5,784 nt of DNA from Coriobacteriales bacterium (GCA_031286975.1 JAITTM010000025.1:1-5784), one strand, 5' to 3'; positions 1 through 5,524 are shown, counted from the stretch's first letter. The notes: a model not told the origin generated them from the sequence alone. Numbers and translations are program-made.

Positions 1-2
1 AA

Positions 3-86
3 ATCCTCACTTGCAGTGAGTTGGTCTACGATGAGACGTTCAGCCCTCTGAGCAGGGGTTTACGTTGTAAGAGTCATAGAGTCTAA
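3..86 (+). pseudogene. Possible out-of-frame upstream part of the integrase remnant
   Basis: Frame 3 from base 3 to the TAA at 84-86 reads as a short peptide containing ELVYDETFSPLS. A hydrophobic strand followed by Asp-Glu and a 'PLS' turn resembles the piece that normally lies 30-45 residues before the HELRH box of tyrosine recombinases. Here the distance from Asp-Glu to that box is about 45 codons, but the box is in frame 1, and frame 1 has a TGA at 49-51. This suggests a frameshift somewhere between about 50 and 100. The stretch is short and the match is by eye, so it could be chance. Confidence 0.3.
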
Positions 87-105
87 GTGTTGTTGGGATT
101 ACCCA

Positions 106-378
106 TTGCCTTATTCGCGCTCCAATAAGCAGGTCAAAGTTAAGAAACACTATGTTGGATTAAAGTTTCATGAACTCAGACACACACAGGCGACTCTGCT
201 CATTGCAAATGGCGTGGATGTTAAGACAGTTCAGGAGCGCCTAGGTCACGCCAGAGCATCCACCACTCTTGATTTTTATGCTCACGCCGACGAGGAACGC
301 GACAGGCAGGCAGCTAGTCTGTTTAGCGACATCCTTAGTTCAGAACACCATGAGCGTAAGGTCGTTAATTTCAGGTAG
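106..378 (+). pseudogene. Tyrosine recombinase (phage-type integrase), C-terminal catalytic fragment
   Basis: This is the catalytic C-terminal part of a site-specific tyrosine recombinase, the enzyme that integrates and excises phages and mobile islands. Counting from the TTG at 106, the fragment carries the HELRH box (His22, Arg25), the second histidine in RLGH (His48) and the tyrosine nucleophile in LDFYAH (Tyr58), followed by a normal-looking C-terminal tail. The arm-binding domain, the core-binding domain and the first catalytic arginine are missing; full-length family members are typically 350-420 residues. The TTG has no Shine-Dalgarno sequence in front, so it is not a credible start. 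Reading frame 1 continues upstream only to a TGA at 49-51, and a plausible preceding piece lies in frame 3, so I call it a frameshifted remnant that enters from outside the window. It is less GC-rich than the genes to its right and points at the tRNA-Gly 80 bases downstream, as expected for an integrase beside its attachment site. Confidence 0.75.
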
Positions 379-458
379 CGCAACTCACGGGTGGATTACT
401 TAGACAGCGTAAAACTGGAAATTCAGCTCTTCATTCTTATTGTATGAGGGTGATAATT

Positions 459-532
459 TGGAGCGGGTGACGGGACTCGAACCCGCGATCATGGCTTGGG
501 AAGCCATTGCCGTACCACTTGGCTACACCCGC
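459..532 (-). tRNA. tRNA-Gly(CCC)
   Basis: Read on the minus strand, the 5' acceptor strand GCGGGTG (532-526) pairs perfectly with CACCCGC (469-463). Next come the discriminator U at 462 and an encoded CCA at 461-459. The D arm contains GCCAAGTGGTACGGC. The anticodon stem ATGGC/GCCAT closes the 7-base loop TTCCCAA, giving anticodon CCC, which reads GGG glycine codons. The T arm has the canonical TTCGAGT loop with a CGGG/CCCG stem. U73 agrees with bacterial tRNA-Gly. All stems are intact, so the gene should be functional. A perfect TATAAT lies 16 bases upstream of the 5' end. No clear terminator is visible after the CCA. The gene sits between an integrase relic and a broken second copy of itself (712-773). 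Confidence 0.95.
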
Positions 533-547
533 TTGAAACGGCTTGTA

Positions 548-553
548 ATTATA
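548..553 (-). promoter_or_regulatory. Probable -10 box of tRNA-Gly
   Basis: The minus strand reads TATAAT at 553-548, which would place the transcription start near 541, about nine bases before the mature tRNA 5' end. No good TTGACA-like -35 is seen at 16-18 bases upstream (the best hexamer is TGATGG), so recognition would rely mainly on the -10 box or other elements. Confidence 0.5.
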
Positions 554-600
554 CCGTATTTGTTGGTTTACCATCATCTTCTACCAGCAAATACCACGGT

Positions 601-633
601 AATTAGACCAGAATTAGACCAAAATCGACCCAA
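601..633. repeat. Three tandem 11-base repeats (AATTAGACCAR-like)
   Basis: Two adjacent units, AATTAGACCAG (601-611) and AATTAGACCAA (612-622), differ only in the last base. A third, diverged unit, AATCGACCCAA (623-633), follows in the same phase. The period of 11 bases is close to one helical turn, so a bound protein would see each copy on the same DNA face. The repeats lie in the non-coding stretch between the intact and truncated tRNA-Gly. Short direct repeats beside an attachment core are characteristic of arm-type integrase or excisionase sites, so a relic attP arm is my preferred reading; chance repetition in AT-rich DNA is possible. Confidence 0.5.
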
Positions 634-711
634 ACGCAAAAACCAAGAATTCCAAAAAACAAAAACTGTGCCGTTTACCTGCGCATTAGCAATTTCTCAA
701 AGCAAAAAAAT

Positions 712-773
712 GGAGCTTAACCTCGCGAGTGAAAGCTTGGGAAGCTTGTGCCTTACCGCTTGGCGACACCCGC
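712..773 (-). pseudogene. Truncated tRNA-Gly(CCC): 5' half retained, 3' half lost
   Basis: On the minus strand from 773, the sequence matches the intact tRNA-Gly (532-459) at 33 of its first 39 positions. It keeps GCGGGTG, the D arm (GCCAAGCGGTAAGGC) and an anticodon loop TTCCCAA with anticodon CCC. The anticodon stem differs from the intact gene, but two pairs changed on both sides (T-A to A-T and G-C to A-T), leaving four of five pairs formed. Such compensatory change implies it was once a working, separate tRNA gene rather than a recent duplicate. Past the anticodon stem similarity fades: there is no T stem, no TTCGA loop and no CACCCGC to close the acceptor stem. The 5' end lies only 16 bases downstream of the trkA stop. 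I infer a host tRNA cut by integration near the anticodon arm. Confidence 0.7.
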
Positions 774-789
774 TCGTGTTCGCAGAATT

Positions 790-1467
790 CTACCACAACG
801 CAAGGAGCGCGTCGCGTACGACATCCTCAAAACCCTGTTTGCTTGCTACCATCACCACGTCGCCGGGATTGAGAACGGTTGAACCCTTGACGATGGCGAG
901 GTTCTCCCCCTTAACTACTGCTACCAACAGGCTGTCGTCCGGCAGCGCGATGTCGGCTACCCGCCTGCCCGCCTGCGCGTCTCCGCCTGTCGCCGCGTGG
1001 GGTATCGTGACCTCGGTTATCACCAGCTCGCCTTTGGTGAGAGAGAGAACCGCGTGCACAGCACCTTCAAGGGCCTCCATCTCGATGAGGCGCGAGATGA
1101 CCGTGGTGGAGCTCACCGCCTCAATGCCCATGCGCCTGAAGATGCGCTCGTTTTTGGGGTTGTTGACGCGCGCAATGGTGCGCTTTATGCCAAAGACCAA
1201 CTGTGCGATCTCGCAGGAAACCAGGTTGACGTCGTCAGCGCCCGTGGTGGCAACAAAGATGTCAGCCTCCGCCGCACCAGCGTCCGCCTGAAACACCGAG
1301 TCGCAGCCGTCGCCCAAGATCATCAGCGCCTGCTGGGGCAAGGTGAGCGCCAGGCGCTCGATCTTCTTCTTGCTCTGCTCGATAACGGCCACCTGATGCC
1401 CGCTGCCCAGCATCTTTGTGGCGAGGTATTCGCCAATCTTGCCCCCACCGTTGATAACGATATACAT
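790..1467 (-). CDS. trkA: TrkA-family K+ transport NAD-binding protein (second of pair)
   Basis: This is a 225-residue cytoplasmic RCK (KTN) protein that binds NAD(H) and gates a Trk/Ktr potassium transporter. The N-terminal Rossmann domain (about 1-120) shows the dinucleotide motif G7-G-G9-K-I-G12 and an acidic residue, Glu30, ending the second strand, as expected for ribose binding. Typical RCK landmarks follow: GDGCD at 52-56, ATTGADD at 73-79 and ARVNNP at 99-104. The C-terminal RCK_C domain (about 140-225) contains the GSTVLNPGDVVMV stretch. The length is normal for a single-RCK TrkA. The ATG at 1467 has AAGGAG eight bases upstream, and that Shine-Dalgarno shares two bases with the TAA stop of the gene before it, so the two are probably translationally coupled. 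The next feature downstream is a broken tRNA-Gly; no TrkH/KtrB membrane subunit is present in the window. Family assignment is secure; the exact partner is unknown. Confidence 0.92.
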   Translation of the reverse strand: MYIVINGGGKIGEYLATKMLGSGHQVAVIEQSKKKIERLALTLPQQALMILGDGCDSVFQADAGAAEADIFVATTGADDVNLVSCEIAQLVFGIKRTIARVNNPKNERIFRRMGIEAVSSTTVISRLIEMEALEGAVHAVLSLTKGELVITEVTIPHAATGGDAQAGRRVADIALPDDSLLVAVVKGENLAIVKGSTVLNPGDVVMVASKQGFEDVVRDALLALW

Positions 1468-1475
1468 GAAACGCG

Positions 1476-1482
1476 CTCCTTA
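1476..1482 (-). promoter_or_regulatory. Shine-Dalgarno overlapping the upstream stop codon
   Basis: The minus strand reads TAAGGAG: the TAA (1482-1480) ends the first trkA gene and its last two bases are the start of AAGGAG (1481-1476), the ribosome binding site of the second. Ribosomes finishing the first gene therefore sit on the second gene's binding site, which suggests coupled, near-equal synthesis of the two RCK proteins. Confidence 0.7.
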
Positions 1483-2136
1483 TGCAGAGATGTACCTTGA
1501 AAAATGCTCGAGCAGGTTCTTGCGCACGCAAGCCAGCACGATGTCGCCGTGATAAAGCACGCTGTCCTTAGCAGGGATCGAGCTGGCACTGTGATCTTTG
1601 CGCTCAAAGGCGATGATGCGTATCTCGTGCTCGCGCTCCAGTTCGCCCACAACCACGGTGTTCTTCTCCAAAGACTCAAGATTGAGCGCAAACCGCAGCA
1701 CCTCATAGTCGCCAAAGGTGTCGATGTGGCCACTGTGCGCCGCCACGATCTTGGAGTACATCTCCTCAGCCACCAAGGTGGTGCCGCACACATAATCGAG
1801 TCCCAGCTGCATGTAGGCGCTCTCGCGATCGGGGTTATAGAGCCGTGTGAGCACGTGCGGCACGCCAAACAGCTTGCGCCCCACCTCACTGATCATGAGG
1901 TTCGAGTTGTCCTGGTTGGTAACCGCCGCCAATACGTCGCACTCCTCAACGCCCGCCGCAACCAGCACGTCCTCGTCAAAGCCCACGCCCACAATGGTGC
2001 GCCCCTCAAAACCGCTGCCCAAGCTGTTAAACGACCGCGGGCTGCTGTCAATCACGGTCACGGTATTCTGACTTTCGGAGAAGAGCGTGGCCAATTGCGA
2101 TCCCACTCTCCCGCATCCCACAACGATGATGTTCAC
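1480..2136 (-). CDS. trkA: TrkA-family K+ transport NAD-binding protein (first of pair)
   Basis: This 218-residue RCK protein is a diverged paralogue of the following gene and probably its partner in the gating ring of a Trk/Ktr potassium transporter. The Rossmann motif is G7-C-G9-R-V-G12, with Asp30 at the end of the second strand. TNQDNSNLMIS (73-83) and TRLYNP (97-102) match the usual TrkA_N signature. The RCK_C part runs from about 140 and ends with the DSVLYHGDIVLA segment. The start is GTG at 2136; no in-frame ATG is near, and AAGGAG lies only four bases upstream, rather close. The pair is separated by 12 bases and forms an operon. Actinomycetes often carry such adjacent trkA-like pairs (ceoB/ceoC in mycobacteria). 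An upstream TACAAT at 2219-2214 could be a -10 box, but no convincing -35 accompanies it. Confidence 0.92.
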   Translation of the reverse strand: MNIIVVGCGRVGSQLATLFSESQNTVTVIDSSPRSFNSLGSGFEGRTIVGVGFDEDVLVAAGVEECDVLAAVTNQDNSNLMISEVGRKLFGVPHVLTRLYNPDRESAYMQLGLDYVCGTTLVAEEMYSKIVAAHSGHIDTFGDYEVLRFALNLESLEKNTVVVGELEREHEIRIIAFERKDHSASSIPAKDSVLYHGDIVLACVRKNLLEHFSRYISA

Positions 2137-2222
2137 GCTGCTCCTTTCGCAGGATACTTCCAGTTTGTACCATTCCTGCTTTCACCACCCTACTCGACTG
2201 GCTCGCAGACATAATTGTACGC

Positions 2223-2252
2223 CAAAACGACGCGCCACCCGAAGGTGGCGCG
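2223..2252 (-). terminator. Rho-independent terminator with UUCG loop, after the zinc ribbon gene
   Basis: On the minus strand a perfect nine-base-pair stem, CGCGCCACC/GGTGGCGCG (2252-2244 with 2239-2231), closes a TTCG tetraloop in the stable C(UUCG)G context. It is followed by TCGTTTT, a short and interrupted U-tract. It begins 24 bases after the stop of the zinc ribbon gene and lies before the trkA start, so it should separate the two units. On the plus strand no T-run follows, so it is not bidirectional. Confidence 0.75.
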
Positions 2253-2276
2253 CTGTGCATGTTCTTTATGACGAGC

Positions 2277-2420
2277 TTATTTCTTAATAAAGAGATTGAG
2301 CTTGCCGCCGCAGACGGGGCAGGTTCCCTTGAGGATCGGGCGACCGTTAGCCGTCACTTCTTCCTTCTCATTTTGGATTTCCTTCTTTTCCTTGCACTTT
2401 ACACAGTACGCTTGTGCCAT
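2277..2420 (-). CDS. Small DUF5679-like zinc ribbon protein (47 aa)
   Basis: This is a 47-residue protein starting MAQAYCVKCK and ending LNLFIKK. It has two CxxC knuckles, Cys6/Cys9 and Cys34/Cys37, the second in the form CPVCGGK, separated by a lysine/glutamate-rich linker and the segment NGRPILKGTCPVC. This arrangement matches my recollection of the DUF5679 family: very short, single-zinc proteins common in actinomycetes and of unknown function. Four cysteines at this spacing should hold one zinc ion. The ATG at 2420 has a strong GGAGG six bases upstream. The gene has its own strong terminator downstream and a perfect palindrome 32 bases upstream of the start, so it is probably monocistronic and possibly regulated. 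A nucleic-acid or protein contact role would be typical of zinc ribbons but is not shown. Confidence 0.85.
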   Translation of the reverse strand: MAQAYCVKCKEKKEIQNEKEEVTANGRPILKGTCPVCGGKLNLFIKK

Positions 2421-2452
2421 GAAGCACCTCCATAATCTCTTGCCAATACTTG

Positions 2453-2470
2453 AGACAACCTTTGTTGTCT
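2453..2470. promoter_or_regulatory. Perfect inverted repeat upstream of the zinc ribbon gene
   Basis: AGACAAC (2453-2459) and GTTGTCT (2464-2470) are perfect inverted copies separated by four bases. The site lies 32 bases upstream of the zinc ribbon ATG. The small spacing and lack of a following T-run favour a dimeric repressor operator over a terminator. A weak minus-strand promoter (TTGTTG, 17 bases, TTTTAG) lies just upstream, so the palindrome would cover the transcription start or early leader. A short leader hairpin is an alternative. Confidence 0.4.
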
Positions 2471-2672
2471 AGTTACTAAAAGCATGCTGCTAAGGATACA
2501 ACAAAAGCAGCAAAATGGGCGATAAACTAGAGAAAATCCTCCCGCAAACTTAAAAAACGCCTTATAAGAGGTAGTTTGTGCGCCCTAAGCGCGCCGCATG
2601 CATACCCCGCGTGTGCCCTGAATGTAGCGCGAAATGCAGCTCTGCGCGCCCAGACGCACCTCCGGCCCAGCC
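2471..2672. other. Intergenic region downstream of the M28-like gene
   Basis: About 200 bases between the M28-like stop codon and the palindrome. I see no supported gene. The right part (2580-2672) is GC-rich and looks like trailing or decayed coding sequence; the left part is AT-rich. On the minus strand a T6 run (2557-2552) follows CTCTTATAAGGCG, but any stem there is weak, so no clear terminator can be named for the M28-like gene. A plus-strand frame from GTG 2578 has an AGAGG six bases before it but runs antisense into the M28-like gene and resembles nothing I know. Confidence 0.4.
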
Positions 2673-5519
2673 CTACGAGCTCTTGATGGTCTCGATGACG
2701 ATGCTTGTCGCCGCCTGCAGGTTGTTTTCCTCCAGCACAACGGTCGTATCATCGGACCAGCGCCAGCCCTGCGGCAGTTTCTCGCCATAGCGCATGCCCA
2801 CCAGCGAGATTGCGCGCGTGCCCTCAGCGAGGGCATAGCTTGCGTCCGAGGCATATGCGTCAAGCACAACGGGATCTACGCTCCAGCCAACCGCATCGCC
2901 GGAGGCGCTCACCAGGTTCTGCAGGCGGCGGTCGGTCTGGATCGGCTTGAGTCCGGAGCCCTCTGCCGTGGTGTAGCTCAAGTCGCCCCTGCCCACACCT
3001 TCGAGGTTGATCAGAAGAGCCCCCTTCAGCTCGCTTGCATGCGTCTTGATAAACGCCTTGATGCCGGCATTCTTCGACTCGCGGGCACCCAGGGCAACCA
3101 GCCAGACCTCTTTGTCGAGCAGCTCTTCGCTTAGGCGGATAAGGGCATCGACGTTTTGCAGGCGCGATGAACCACCAAAAGCGCCACCCTGCCAGCCGTC
3201 GTCCTCATCCTCGCTGAAGTTGTCCCACGAGCCGATGGCGGAGCCCTCCTTGCGAGGGTTGTAGTGCTCGTCAACGCCCAGCCATGACGAGGGCGTGCTC
3301 TCGAACTTCTCCTTCTTCTTGCCCGAGAGCCGGTCGCCAACCGAGCCAAAAAACGAGCGCAGCCGCGAGTTGGGAATGGCAACGTGTGCGCCGTGCGCAG
3401 CATGCGCGCTCGAATAGTGCTCGACGGCCAGCGAGTCATCGGTGTCCGTGATAAAAACGTCGTCGTCCTCGTGGTAGGCAAGCAGCTCCTCGCCGATGGG
3501 TTTCATGACGCCGGTAGCGCTCAGGGGGGCAAAAGCGCCACTGAGATTGATGACGGAGCTGTCCAAAGGCTTGAACGGGTCATCAACAGCGGCCGTGGTG
3601 TCCAACCCGAGCTGCTGCTGCGTTATCCGCTCGGACTGGCCCGCTTGGACGCTGGGCAGATCGCGGAGCCGATTGAGAGGGCTTGAAGCAGAACTCGAAG
3701 CGGCATGCGCCGGGGAGAAGGGCGTGTCGTCAGCGATCTGATGCTCGTCACTGATATCGTCTTCATCTTCGTCGTGCACAGGAAGGATAAGCGCGGTCTG
3801 TGCTGGGTCGGAGCCCGGAACCACCTTAAAGGCGCTGCGATCCAGCCCTGACAGATCGGCCGCAGCCGCAGCTTTCGCGGTGGCGGTTGCGCCTGCGGCG
3901 GCGGTTGCGGTCGCGCGCGCCGGGGCGGCGTTGGTTGTGCCCCCCTGCGCGGCAGCGGCAGGCGCGGCAGCCTGCGCGGCGGTGCCCGTTGTGGCTCGTG
4001 GTGCCGCAGCCTGCTTCGCGGCGGCGGCGGTCGCGGCGGTCGCGGCACTCTGCGCTGCCGCATCCACGCTCCCCGCGGCGGGGTTCTCCCCTGCCAAAGC
4101 CTCCGCAGGCGACGCTGCTCGCGGGGTACCCGTCAAAGGCACATCGGCAAAGCGCGAGCGCACAACAGTTCTCTCGTCCGTTGAATGCTCCTTGCGCTCA
4201 GCATTTCTCTCGGCGGCTTGCTTGGCCTTGGTAAACCAGGCCGGTGTGCCATCCGCGTTGCGCTTTTCAGGCAGCTTGAGCTGCCGGGCGCGCTCATCTT
4301 TCGCGGCCCGCTGTTGCTCCTCCGTCTCGGAGAGCGGCGGGCGCACCGTGACAAAGGGGTTGCCCGAGCTGCTGGGTTGTGCCAGGTTATCGCCCACCGA
4401 CTTGATCGGGGATCCAGGCTGCCCCTTACTCGCAGAGCCGCCGCTCGGGCTTGCCGTCTGCGCCGCTGCGTCCAGCTGGGCGGTGAGCTTGCCCAGATCC
4501 TGTGTGGCATCCGTAGCAGAGACCCCAGCTCCCGCTGCCACCAACGCTGCTGCACCTGCCTGTGCCGCTGCGCTTGCAGACCACGCATCCACTGCCGTCT
4601 CAGGAGCGCCCGCATCCGGATTCTCAGCAGGATCTTCTCCCCGTTTGCGCACGTTATAGCGCTGAGAAGGCTGCTGGGTCACCATGTCGCCTACGCCCTT
4701 CTCCGCCCGCGCTGCCTTGCCACGTGGCTTTTTGTTGTCGCTCTCCGTGCGGGAGCTGCGTACTTTGCGGCGAGGGGTGGTCTGCTGCAACGAAATACCG
4801 GTTGCCTCCGCGCCGGAGGTCAGGCGTTCGGCAATGCCAAAAAGCACCGCCACGCTGGAGCCGTTGCAGTTGGCGCCCTGGTTGTAGGGCATGATGAGGT
4901 TGATGAGCTCGAACAGCAGCGCGAGCAGCACAATGATGCCCGGCAGCAAGGTGAGGATCTCGAATATCTGCCGCAGGATGTCGGGCACAGGGAATACCTG
5001 CACCAGCGTGAGCACTAAAAGCCCCGCCAAAGCGCCCCAAACAATGCGATGCAGGAGCGCATAGTGCGCGTTGAGGGCGGGTGCTGCCTGGATCATAGCG
5101 CGCGCGGTGTCATAGTGCGCCACAACCACAACCTTGTGCCTGCTGGTTGTGCCTGCTGGCACATATTTTGCCACGACGTTCTGGCTGAGGTTCTTGCTGA
5201 ACAGCCTATACAGCGGATTCTTGCCAAAGACCTCGAGCCCCAGCAGGATAACCGCCATCCAAGCAATGACAAAGGCCGCCAGTATCGGCACGACATGGGT
5301 GAAGATGATGCCAGCGCTGGCAACGCCCAGGGCGTAATAGAGAATGCGTACCCACGAGACGTTGCGCGCGCAGGTGAATTCCTCGCTACTCACGTCGAGG
5401 CCGTAGTCGGCAAGATGGTTGGCAATCAGGATCGAAGCGCGGTGCTCAGCCTCGGTTCCCGCTGGCCGAGGCCCTATTTCCTGCGTGAGCTCTTCGACAT
5501 AATCAACTAGCTTTGTCAT
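2673..5519 (-). CDS. Membrane protein with M28 peptidase-like domain and ~550-residue insert; probably catalytically impaired
   Basis: This 948-residue protein is numbered from the ATG at 5519. M28 landmarks appear in order: PRPAGTEAEHRAS (17-29) as the usual N-terminal substrate-domain signature; VVVVAHYDTAR (130-140) with metal-ligand His135; GANCNGSSVA (215-224); VALGARES (808-815); LLINLEGVG (835-843); GWRWSDDT (918-925) followed by the normal C-terminal helix. Four hydrophobic helices (about 59-77, 77-96, 157-176, 187-209) form two hairpins, which puts all folded parts on one side, probably cytoplasmic because the flanks are Arg/Lys-rich. Against the active M28 pattern, the bridging Asp is Cys218, the catalytic Glu is Arg813, the next ligand Asp is Glu840 and the last His is Arg920; only His135, Asp137 and Glu814 remain. 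Residues 235-784 are a charged, alanine-rich, likely disordered insert. The ATG start has GGGAG five bases upstream. A TTG at 5597 would add 26 basic residues but lacks a ribosome site. Function unknown; the fold is fairly sure. Confidence 0.8.
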   Translation of the reverse strand: MTKLVDYVEELTQEIGPRPAGTEAEHRASILIANHLADYGLDVSSEEFTCARNVSWVRILYYALGVASAGIIFTHVVPILAAFVIAWMAVILLGLEVFGKNPLYRLFSKNLSQNVVAKYVPAGTTSRHKVVVVAHYDTARAMIQAAPALNAHYALLHRIVWGALAGLLVLTLVQVFPVPDILRQIFEILTLLPGIIVLLALLFELINLIMPYNQGANCNGSSVAVLFGIAERLTSGAEATGISLQQTTPRRKVRSSRTESDNKKPRGKAARAEKGVGDMVTQQPSQRYNVRKRGEDPAENPDAGAPETAVDAWSASAAAQAGAAALVAAGAGVSATDATQDLGKLTAQLDAAAQTASPSGGSASKGQPGSPIKSVGDNLAQPSSSGNPFVTVRPPLSETEEQQRAAKDERARQLKLPEKRNADGTPAWFTKAKQAAERNAERKEHSTDERTVVRSRFADVPLTGTPRAASPAEALAGENPAAGSVDAAAQSAATAATAAAAKQAAAPRATTGTAAQAAAPAAAAQGGTTNAAPARATATAAAGATATAKAAAAADLSGLDRSAFKVVPGSDPAQTALILPVHDEDEDDISDEHQIADDTPFSPAHAASSSASSPLNRLRDLPSVQAGQSERITQQQLGLDTTAAVDDPFKPLDSSVINLSGAFAPLSATGVMKPIGEELLAYHEDDDVFITDTDDSLAVEHYSSAHAAHGAHVAIPNSRLRSFFGSVGDRLSGKKKEKFESTPSSWLGVDEHYNPRKEGSAIGSWDNFSEDEDDGWQGGAFGGSSRLQNVDALIRLSEELLDKEVWLVALGARESKNAGIKAFIKTHASELKGALLINLEGVGRGDLSYTTAEGSGLKPIQTDRRLQNLVSASGDAVGWSVDPVVLDAYASDASYALAEGTRAISLVGMRYGEKLPQGWRWSDDTTVVLEENNLQAATSIVIETIKSS
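3168..4817 (-). other. Low-complexity insert inside the M28-like domain
   Basis: Residues 235-784 of the M28-like protein fall between the helix after GANCNGSSVA and the strand before GARES, where ordinary M28 enzymes have only some 20-40 residues. Its parts in order are: a Lys/Arg-rich tract (about 250-295), an Ala/Gly/Ser stretch with a charged helix-like segment rich in Glu, Arg and Lys (about 395-450), an Ala-dominated tract (about 472-555), acidic clusters (HDEDEDD at 582-588, HEDDD at 683-687, SEDEDD at 769-774), and a more ordered-looking aromatic piece (SWLGVDEHYN at 745-754, WDNF at 765-768, DGWQGGAFGG at 774-783). The frame stays open and codon use stays GC-rich throughout, so it is a genuine part of the protein. 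Confidence 0.7.
3855..4112 (-). repeat. Alanine-rich codon tract (GCN/GCG runs)
   Basis: About 86 codons, of which over half encode alanine, with Thr, Gly, Pro and Gln between (segments such as AATAAAAKQAAA and AAQAAAPAAAAQGG). The DNA is a loose series of GCG/GCC/GCA triplets without a fixed longer repeat unit. Such tracts expand and shrink by slippage, so length is likely to vary between strains; in the protein it would be a flexible spacer or an alanine helix. Confidence 0.6.
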
Positions 5520-5524
5520 GTTAA

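Larger units (their letters stand above)
534..711. other. AT-rich non-coding stretch between the two tRNA-Gly copies
   Basis: No convincing gene is visible on either strand; the frame open through here on the plus strand is antisense to the tRNA and trkA and lacks any family resemblance. The stretch is distinctly more AT-rich than the trk genes, with A-runs at about 655-665 and a seven-base A run at 704-710. It contains the TATAAT box of tRNA-Gly and the 11-base repeats. I read it as element-derived DNA. Confidence 0.45.

Noticed and set aside
440..1291. Long plus-strand open frame of 283 codons
   Set aside because: It runs antisense through the tRNA, the non-coding stretch and most of trkA, lacks any recognisable motif, and its first third is translated tRNA sequence; it is a shadow.
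997..2214. Plus-strand and other-frame open frames across the trkA genes
   Set aside because: They mirror the two RCK genes, which have clear Rossmann motifs and ribosome sites on the minus strand; GC-rich coding keeps opposite frames open.
2551..2575. TTATAAG palindrome with an adjacent T6 run as a terminator of the M28-like gene
   Set aside because: Only about three base pairs can form, and the palindrome leaves no proper loop; not a credible intrinsic terminator.
2578..2790. Plus-strand 70-codon frame starting GTG with an AGAGG before it and a CPEC motif
   Set aside because: More than half of it is antisense to the C-terminus of the M28-like protein, and the rest has no family resemblance; a single CPEC is too little evidence.
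3880..4659. Plus-strand alanine-rich frame of 259 codons
   Set aside because: It is the antisense image of the alanine tract: GCN-rich DNA reads as alanine-rich or arginine-rich in several frames.
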